This document shows, one piece after another, positions 30,372 through 35,782 of a stretch of 35,782 nucleotides of DNA. The stretch's first letter is position 1. The number at the start of each line of letters is the position of its first letter. The stretch is taken from contig JAFXGP010000017.1 in NCBI GenBank assembly GCA_017521195.1, positions 1-35,782 of the forward strand, written 5' to 3'. This stretch comes from Lachnospiraceae bacterium. GTDB lineage: Bacteria > Bacillota > Clostridia > Lachnospirales > Lachnospiraceae. The notes below the pieces were generated by a model, which saw only the letters and a program-made list of their open reading frames with translations, was not told the origin of the DNA and did no database searches. A program made the position numbers and the translations under genes.

Positions 30372-32048
30372 ATGTTAAATTACAATCGTTACAGAAAGAA
30401 TCCGGTACTGGATTATCCGGAAAGAAAATGGCCCTGTAAAGAGATTGAAAAAGCACCTGTCTGGTGTAGTGTGGATTTAAGGGACGGGAACCAGGCACTG
30501 ATTGATCCTATGCAGGTTCATGAAAAGATTGAGATGTTTAAATATCTTATCAAATTAGGGTTTAAGGAAATTGAAATCGGATTTCCGGCAGCCAGCCAGA
30601 TTGAGTTTGATTTCTTAAGACGTTTGATTGAAGGCAATATGATTCCGGATGATGTAAGAGTTCAGGTGTTAACTCAGTGCAGAGAGGAGTTAATTGACCG
30701 TACATTTGAATCTATCAAAGGCTGTAAAGAAGCCATCGTACATATTTATAATTCTACATCCACATTACAGAGGGATGTAGTATTTAACATGAGTAAAGAA
30801 GAGATTATTGATATTGCTGTCAAAGGAACTCAGATGGTAAAAGAAAGAGCTGAAAAATTTGATGGTAAGATTATTTTAGAATATTCTCCGGAAAGTTTTA
30901 CCGGAACAGAAGTAGATTTTGCTTTGGATATTTGTACTGCAGTTCAGAAGACTTGGGGAGCTACAAAAGAAAATCCAATTATTATCAATCTTCCTTCTAC
31001 AGTAGAAATGAACACTCCAAATGTGTATGCAGATCAGATTGAATGGATGAATAATCATTTTGAAGACAGAGAAAGTATTATTTTAAGTGTGCATCCTCAT
31101 AATGACCGTGGGACGGGCGTTGCCAGTGCGGAATTAGCTATGCTTGCAGGGGCAGACCGTGTGGAAGGTACTTTATTTGGGAACGGAGAAAGAACCGGTA
31201 ATGTAGACCTTTTGAATATTGCTTATAATATGTTTTCTCAGGGAATTAATCCGGAATTGAATATTGAACATATTAATGAAATTATTGAAATTTATGAAAG
31301 ATGTTGCAAGATCCCGATTCATCCAAGACATCCATATGCCGGTAAATTAGTATTTACAGCATTCTCCGGTTCTCATCAGGATGCTATCAATAAAGGTGTA
31401 CATGCCATGAGAGAACGACAGAATGAATATTGGCAGGTGCCATATCTTCCGATCGATCCGGCAGATATCGGAAGAGAATACGAACCGATTGTGCGTATCA
31501 ATTCCCAGTCCGGAAAGGGCGGTGTTGCCTTTATTATGGATACATACTTTGGTTTCAAACTTCCGAAAGCAATGCACAAAGAATTTGCTAATGTGATTCA
31601 GAAAGTATCTGAGGTGAAAGGTGAAGTTACACCGGAAGAAATTATGGAACAGTTCAAGAATGAATATCTGGATCAGAAAGAACCATTACATTTCAGACGT
31701 ATGCATATTACTGATATGAGTGGTGAGGGTAAAACCTTTGAAACCAGTATTGAAGTTCATTACACAGATCATGGTATCGAAAGAAGTTTTGAAGCAGTTG
31801 GTAACGGTCCTATCGACGCGGTTAGACGTGGGCTTCATCAGAACCTCGGTCTGGACGTTAAGATTCTGGATTACGAAGAGCATGCTCTTCAGTCCGGTTC
31901 TAACTCACAGGCGGCAGCTTACATCCACCTGTTAGATTCCAATACCGGTCACGTAACCTACGGTGTTGGTGTATCAAGCAACATTACAAGAGCTTCTGTA
32001 AGAGCGATTTTCTCTGCTTTAAACAGGTTAGGTTTGGGTTCAAGATAA
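30372..32048 (+). CDS. leuA: 2-isopropylmalate synthase
   Basis: LeuA condenses acetyl-CoA with 2-oxoisovalerate, the first step of leucine synthesis. The 558-residue protein has the DRE-TIM-barrel signature VDLRDGNQALIDPMQ (metal and base residues), LSVHPHNDRGTGVA with the metal-binding HxH, and GNGERTGNVDLLN. A C-terminal regulatory domain follows (about 430-558; GPIDAVRRGLHQNLGLDVKI), where leucine normally feeds back. The N-terminus and length fit the LeuA2-type form (about 560 residues) rather than the 510-residue form. It stands alone, without leuB, leuC or leuD nearby. GAGGAG ribosome site. Confidence 0.94.
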   Translation: MLNYNRYRKNPVLDYPERKWPCKEIEKAPVWCSVDLRDGNQALIDPMQVHEKIEMFKYLIKLGFKEIEIGFPAASQIEFDFLRRLIEGNMIPDDVRVQVLTQCREELIDRTFESIKGCKEAIVHIYNSTSTLQRDVVFNMSKEEIIDIAVKGTQMVKERAEKFDGKIILEYSPESFTGTEVDFALDICTAVQKTWGATKENPIIINLPSTVEMNTPNVYADQIEWMNNHFEDRESIILSVHPHNDRGTGVASAELAMLAGADRVEGTLFGNGERTGNVDLLNIAYNMFSQGINPELNIEHINEIIEIYERCCKIPIHPRHPYAGKLVFTAFSGSHQDAINKGVHAMRERQNEYWQVPYLPIDPADIGREYEPIVRINSQSGKGGVAFIMDTYFGFKLPKAMHKEFANVIQKVSEVKGEVTPEEIMEQFKNEYLDQKEPLHFRRMHITDMSGEGKTFETSIEVHYTDHGIERSFEAVGNGPIDAVRRGLHQNLGLDVKILDYEEHALQSGSNSQAAAYIHLLDSNTGHVTYGVGVSSNITRASVRAIFSALNRLGLGSR

Positions 32049-32064
32049 GTAATATAAAACAAAT

Positions 32065-32097
32065 AAAAATGGTGTTGGTTTACCCAACACCATTTTT
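32065..32097. terminator. Bidirectional terminator, leuA and DUF3048 gene
   Basis: A perfect 14-bp stem (AAAAATGGTGTTGG and complement) has a 5-nt loop and T runs on both strands. It lies between convergent genes ending at 32048 and 32112. Confidence 0.9.
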
Positions 32098-32111
32098 GCT
32101 GCATAAAATGT

Positions 32112-33227
32112 TTAATCTTCAATAACAAATTCGTCTCCGTCCTGTAAAATGCAGATCATGGTTTTTCCTGTATTTAACTGGATTTCGTTGCCGTTATCAT
32201 CAAAATAACGGGTTGCTCCGTAGTCAGAGGTTTTTCTCCATGTGACGTGAATTCCGCGTCCGTTTGTAAAATACCATCCATCTCTTGTGTTATCAATACA
32301 CTGGAATGCAAGATAATCTCTTGCATCTCGTACTTCATAATATGTAAACTGAACTAATACATTTTTAAATGCTAATTGTGAATTGGTGGCAGCATCCATA
32401 TGAGGTCCGTTGGAAGGTTTTTGGTATCTGTAATACAAACCGTCTTCTTCGTTATATTCAAACCATGTTTGGGTCATCGGATAAGCTTTAGCCAGATCAA
32501 TTTTCTTTACCGCTTTAGAATCACTATACTGTTCTAATGTGTTAGGATTAGTTTCTGTAGTAAACTGAAAATGGAGTGGGTCGGAATAACCGGTTCTGGC
32601 TTCCAGTGGATAACCTAAACGGTTTGCTTCATTGTAAATACTATTACCATCCAGATATAAGTTATGAGGTTTGGAACGGTCAGTGGTACGATAGAAGACA
32701 CCGCTTGGAGCCGTTAATGCATCTATGTTCTGTGTATCATTACGACTAATAACATCATTTATATAGAATGGTCCGCCGGCGTGTACATAAATGGCATCCC
32801 ATTCAAATGCCCAGTAAACATAATAATCACGGCAGCTTCTCAGGTTACCTATACGCTCCAGATTTGTCCAATCCCCGTAAATAGCCATTAAACGGGTAAT
32901 TTCGCCTTCCACGAGACATTCATAAAGAATATCCGCATTGGAAAGGTTGTAATGAGGAGGAGCACCTTTGTCATTAGGAACCATGACTGCAAGAGGTCTT
33001 AAGGAAGCAACTTCTTCGCTTACCCATTGATTGGTAAGGGGACTTCTTACCATCCCTTCTTCCGGAGGGAGCCCGGGAGTGGTTGTTTCTGTATTTTTTT
33101 CTGATGTATCCGGGAATTCATCAACAATATTTTCTGAAAATGTTTCCGGTTCTTTGTCTTTACCACAACCTGAGATAAGGAGAGCAGAGGATAAAGTAAC
33201 CAGTAGTAATAAACTCAACTTCTTCAT
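32112..33227 (-). CDS. DUF3048-domain lipoprotein (YerB-like)
   Basis: A 371-residue exported lipoprotein. The signal peptide MKKLSLLLLVTLSSALLISG ends in the lipobox LISGC (Cys about 21), followed by a low-complexity Thr/Glu/Pro linker to about residue 60. The rest matches DUF3048: RPLAVMVPNDKGAPPHYNLS, NADILYECLVEGEITRLMAI and a later GPHMDAATNSQLAFKNVLVQ followed by GRGIHVTWRK. The family is common at the outer face of Firmicute membranes; its function is unsettled. Divergent from rfbD with its own promoter at 33263-33291. Confidence 0.9.
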   Translation of the reverse strand: MKKLSLLLLVTLSSALLISGCGKDKEPETFSENIVDEFPDTSEKNTETTTPGLPPEEGMVRSPLTNQWVSEEVASLRPLAVMVPNDKGAPPHYNLSNADILYECLVEGEITRLMAIYGDWTNLERIGNLRSCRDYYVYWAFEWDAIYVHAGGPFYINDVISRNDTQNIDALTAPSGVFYRTTDRSKPHNLYLDGNSIYNEANRLGYPLEARTGYSDPLHFQFTTETNPNTLEQYSDSKAVKKIDLAKAYPMTQTWFEYNEEDGLYYRYQKPSNGPHMDAATNSQLAFKNVLVQFTYYEVRDARDYLAFQCIDNTRDGWYFTNGRGIHVTWRKTSDYGATRYFDDNGNEIQLNTGKTMICILQDGDEFVIED

Positions 33228-33262
33228 ACCGTCTTTCCTTTCTTGATATAAAAAGATAAAAA

Positions 33263-33291
33263 ATTATAACATAATACCATAATGGAAACAA
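33263..33291 (-). promoter_or_regulatory. Promoter of the DUF3048 lipoprotein gene
   Basis: On the minus strand TTGTTT (33291-33286), a 17-nt spacer and TATAAT (33268-33263) lie about 36 nt upstream of the start codon. Confidence 0.6.
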
Positions 33292-33300
33292 GAAGTCGGC

Positions 33301-33329
33301 TTGAAAAAAGTCTTTACCAATGTTAGAAT
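33301..33329 (+). promoter_or_regulatory. Promoter of the rfbD gene
   Basis: TTGAAA (33301-33306), a 17-nt spacer and TAGAAT (33324-33329) lie about 58 nt upstream of the ATG at 33388. It is only 10 nt from the divergent promoter, so the two may compete for polymerase. Confidence 0.6.
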
Positions 33330-33387
33330 AAACCTAGCTGTCGAAGGCAAAATAAATATATAATAAAAATTGAAGGATGAAAGGTTT

Positions 33388-34248
33388 ATGGTAAAGAAAA
33401 TCATTGTTACTGGATGTAACGGGCAACTTGGAAGAGCAGTAAATCAGTTTTATGCAGGGAGAGAGGATATTAGTTTCGTAAATACAGATGTGGATGAATT
33501 GGATATTTCCAATATTGATGCAGTTATGACATTGGCAAAAGAAGTGAAACCTTATGCTATTATAAACTGTGCGGCTTATACAGCGGTAGATGCTTGTGAA
33601 ACCAACCGTGATTTGGCCTTTAAAGTAAATACACTTGGTGCCAGAAATTTAGCTATTGCAGCCGAAGAAACAGCAGCAAAATTAATTCATGTTTCTACGG
33701 ACTATGTATTTGATGGAACCAAGCAGGGTGCTTATTATGAGACAGACCCTACAGGACCAAGAAGTGTATATGGCGCCACCAAAGAAGCCGCAGAAAGAAT
33801 GGTAAAGGAATTATGCCATCGTCATTTTATTCTCAGAACAGCCTGGCTCTATGGTGATGGTAAAAACTTTGCAAAAACCATGCTTCGTATTGCAGAGAAT
33901 AACAGTAAAGTACGTGTGGTTTGCGACCAGATTGGAACCCCTACCAGCACATTAGAATTAACAAAAGGAATTGATTCCTTGCTATTCAGCGATAATTATG
34001 GTTTGTTCCATGCAACTTGTGAAGGACAGTGTTCCTGGGCAGATTTTGCAAAAGAAGTGTTCCGCCTTGCGGGAAAAGATATGGAGGTAGAGTATGTTAC
34101 TACAGCCCAATATCTGGCTGATTATCCGCAACAGGCTACAAGACCTGCAAATTCCGTTTTGGAAAATTATATGTTCAAGATGACTAACGGATATATGTTT
34201 GCAAGTTGGGAAGATGCAATTAAGGAATATATGAAGACACTTGTATAA
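33388..34248 (+). CDS. rfbD: dTDP-4-dehydrorhamnose reductase
   Basis: A 286-residue short-chain dehydrogenase of the RmlD type, which reduces dTDP-4-keto-rhamnose to dTDP-L-rhamnose for cell-surface polysaccharide. The Rossmann motif is VTGCNGQLGRAV (about 7-18), the catalytic Thr/Tyr/Lys set is in HVSTDYVFDG and VYGATKEAAERM, and RTAWLYG plus DQIGTPTSTLEL are family hallmarks. ATG 33388 has AAAGG upstream; a TTG at 33370 is in frame but overlaps that region without a site of its own. No other rhamnose genes are near, so a related reductase role is possible. Confidence 0.9.
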   Translation: MVKKIIVTGCNGQLGRAVNQFYAGREDISFVNTDVDELDISNIDAVMTLAKEVKPYAIINCAAYTAVDACETNRDLAFKVNTLGARNLAIAAEETAAKLIHVSTDYVFDGTKQGAYYETDPTGPRSVYGATKEAAERMVKELCHRHFILRTAWLYGDGKNFAKTMLRIAENNSKVRVVCDQIGTPTSTLELTKGIDSLLFSDNYGLFHATCEGQCSWADFAKEVFRLAGKDMEVEYVTTAQYLADYPQQATRPANSVLENYMFKMTNGYMFASWEDAIKEYMKTLV

Positions 34249-34282
34249 AAAATGATTTATTAGAATAAAATAGTGAAAATAG

Positions 34283-34321
34283 AAAAACCGTTGTAGGGCA
34301 TCAACTTTACAACGGTTTTTT
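34283..34321. terminator. Bidirectional terminator after rfbD
   Basis: A perfect 13-bp stem (AAAAACCGTTGTA and complement) has a 12-nt loop and T runs on both strands. It separates convergent genes. Confidence 0.85.
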
Positions 34322-34323
34322 GA

Positions 34324-34773
34324 CTACATGATTACAATTGCTGTGGCTATTCCCAGAACGGCTCCACACAAAACCTGTAAGGGTGTGTGGCCGATAAATT
34401 CTTTTAATTGCTTTTCAATGTCCAAATCTTTCCCCATATGGGTAAAAAGTTCGATCATGTCATTTAATACTTTGGCCTGTTTGCCTGTTTCCTGACGGAC
34501 TCCAATGGCGTCATACATAACCACCAAAGAAAAAATAGCAGCTATGGCAAATTCAAAACTACCGGCACCATATTCTATGGCAGTGGCTGTACATAAGGCA
34601 CATACGGTTGCAGAATGGGAACTTGGCATCCCACCGCCGCCAACAAGACGTTCTGCTACGAAAGTTTTGGTGAACCATAAATGGATCAATGTTTTTAAAA
34701 CCTGTGCAACAACCCAGCCTGTAACAGATGAGATTAATATTTTATTCTGTACCAATCCTATAAAGAAATTCAT
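34324..34773 (-). CDS. Divergent PAP2-family membrane protein (DUF212)
   Basis: A 149-residue membrane protein of the DUF212/YuiD group, related to PAP2 phosphatases. Visible features: an N-terminal span (ISSVTGWVVAQVLKTLIHLW), the family motif GGGGMPSSHSATVCAL with the conserved Ser-His, VVMYDAIGVRQETGKQA, and a C-terminal span (PLQVLCGAVLGIATAIVIM). About three or four spans in all. The substrate is unknown. Its stop overlaps the terminator region shared with rfbD. Confidence 0.88.
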   Translation of the reverse strand: MNFFIGLVQNKILISSVTGWVVAQVLKTLIHLWFTKTFVAERLVGGGGMPSSHSATVCALCTATAIEYGAGSFEFAIAAIFSLVVMYDAIGVRQETGKQAKVLNDMIELFTHMGKDLDIEKQLKEFIGHTPLQVLCGAVLGIATAIVIM

Positions 34774-35043
34774 TCACACTCTTCTCCCGTATCTTATACT
34801 TTTGCATTGTCTGCATGTATGAAACAGACATCTAAGTTATCTTACCCCATTCATAAAAATAGTATAAAGCATAACGAAAAAAAACAAAAGAGTTTTTTGG
34901 TATTATTAGGGAAGTAAAAAAAGGTTTATAGTTTATCAATAAGAAAAGCGAAAAACTGCGATTTTTAACGATGAAAAAAAGAATAAATTTTGGAATGATA
35001 GTGATAAGATAATGTCAAATAAAAGATGCTAAGGAGAAAGGTT

Positions 35044-35427
35044 ATGGAAATTACGGAAAAAAGAATTGATGAAAATAAATATCGTATTACGAGGATTATG
35101 CTGGAACTTGGAATGCCGGCTCATTTACGGGGGTATCATTATTTAAGGGAAGCGGTTTGTCTGTCTATGGAGAATATGGAATTGGTTGGCAGCGTAACCA
35201 AATTACTATATCCGGAAGTGGCAAAAATCTATCATACTTCCAATGAAAAAGTGGAACGGGCCATGCGAAGTGTAATAGAAGTAGGATGGGAAAGGGGAAA
35301 CAGGGAATTATACGAAGAAATCTTTGGTTATTCTGTAGCGGACGGAAAGAAAAGGCCAACTAACAGTGAGTTTGTATTAGGGATTGCGGATTTCACGAAA
35401 ACGTGCTCAAAAAGTTTACATTATTAG
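35044..35427 (+). CDS. Stand-alone Spo0A C-terminal domain protein
   Basis: A 127-residue protein that matches the DNA-binding effector domain of Spo0A (ITRIMLELGMPAHLRGYHYL, then LLYPEVAKIYHTSNEKVERA and MRSVIEVGWERG). The phosphoacceptor receiver domain is missing and there is no room for it upstream, where AAGGAG directly precedes the ATG. It could bind 0A-box-like sites without phosphorylation control or act as a competitor of Spo0A. This is probably an accessory paralogue rather than the main spo0A gene, which is about 260 residues long. Confidence 0.88.
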   Translation: MEITEKRIDENKYRITRIMLELGMPAHLRGYHYLREAVCLSMENMELVGSVTKLLYPEVAKIYHTSNEKVERAMRSVIEVGWERGNRELYEEIFGYSVADGKKRPTNSEFVLGIADFTKTCSKSLHY

Positions 35428-35543
35428 CTTAATTGTGGTATACTTAGTCTTGGATTATTGTCTGAATATTGAGGAAGATATAGGAAAATAGCAATAATTC
35501 TTTGGTGAATAGAAGAAAGGTTGCCACAGGCGGGTTTAAATAA

Positions 35544-35782
35544 ATGTTAGGTATAGTGTTATTATGGATGGTTGTATACCTGTCAGGTATGCTCTTTTGT
35601 AAGATAAGCGGGGAGAAAGAAACGAGTCAACTGTGGAAACATTTGATTGGTTTCTTTGTCCTCGTTTTTTGTCAGGGAATGGTATTCTTTGCAGGACAGT
35701 TACTTGGGTGGAAGTTCCGCCGGACAGAAGAGATTTTAACTGTATTTCTTCTGTTTCTTTGCGTTGTTTCTGTTGTCTTTTG
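35544..35782 (+). CDS. Membrane protein, cut by window end
   Basis: An open frame starts MLGIVLLWMVVYLSGMLFCK and continues to the window edge (79 residues seen). It has an N-terminal span, a polar stretch (ISGEKETSQLWKH), a second span (LIGFFVLVFCQGMVFFAGQL), a basic loop KFRRTEE and the start of a third. The hydrophobic pattern and position support a polytopic membrane protein. The ribosome site is poor (AGAAAGG lies more than 20 nt upstream). I cannot name the family. Confidence 0.55.
   Translation, partial: MLGIVLLWMVVYLSGMLFCKISGEKETSQLWKHLIGFFVLVFCQGMVFFAGQLLGWKFRRTEEILTVFLLFLCVVSVVF

Noticed and set aside
1-35782. tRNA, rRNA or insertion-sequence transposase genes
   Set aside because: None was recognised by eye; the mobile element uses tyrosine recombinases and a protein-coding target rather than a tRNA gene.

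Overview
The window is low-GC Firmicute DNA, most likely from a motile Lachnospiraceae bacterium (relative of Roseburia, Agathobacter or Butyrivibrio). This rests on gene families and order: an Mbl-type MreB followed by flgF-flgG-rod-binding protein, comFC-yvyF, a cdaA-cdaR-glmM cluster, a DUF3048 lipoprotein, and a stand-alone Spo0A effector domain. The genus is an inference.

Bases 1-345 are the native upstream region and first 91 codons of uvrB. At 329-345 the gene is cut by an integrated element of about 12.9 kb (about 346-13257). The same 17-bp core recurs at 13241-13257, inside a complete uvrB whose first ~90 codons encode nearly the same protein but differ at many synonymous positions. 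The element therefore seems to integrate inside uvrB by recombination and to carry its own 5' end of uvrB plus a promoter, so the gene is rebuilt. The displaced native 5' end is left as a stub followed by a terminator. Next to the right end is an xis-int-int module with two tandem, apparently complete tyrosine recombinases.

Element cargo, left to right: a convergent cytosine-5 methyltransferase and probable type II restriction endonuclease; a DUF5677-like protein; an unknown 239-aa protein; a long gene-poor stretch (4.9-6.57 kb) with a DUF5688-family remnant, nested inverted repeats, a small reverse ORF, a candidate small RNA and a small hydrophobic ORF; a third tyrosine recombinase preceded by a 50-nt near-perfect hairpin; and a divergent pair of an Xre/coiled-coil protein and a second cytosine-5 methyltransferase with palindromes between them. 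I see no relaxase, coupling protein or conjugation gene, so the element looks like a restriction-modification or defence island that could at most be mobilised in trans.

Downstream is the chromosomal backbone. uvrB is followed by uvrA, which has an in-frame amber codon 73 codons before its normal end, removing the second ATPase H-loop. Next come mbl-flgF-flgG-rod-binding protein (cell shape and flagellar rod), recD2-comFC-yvyF, two membrane proteins, cdaA-cdaR-glmM (c-di-AMP synthesis and amino-sugar supply), an HPr-like protein, leuA, a DUF3048 lipoprotein, rfbD, a DUF212 membrane protein, a Spo0A-C protein and a membrane protein cut by the window edge. Genes in this part are tightly packed and separated by clear intrinsic terminators.

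The most notable points are the uvrB-targeting, uvrB-restoring dual-integrase element, the amber-interrupted uvrA beside it, and the structured, possibly RNA-encoding region inside the element.
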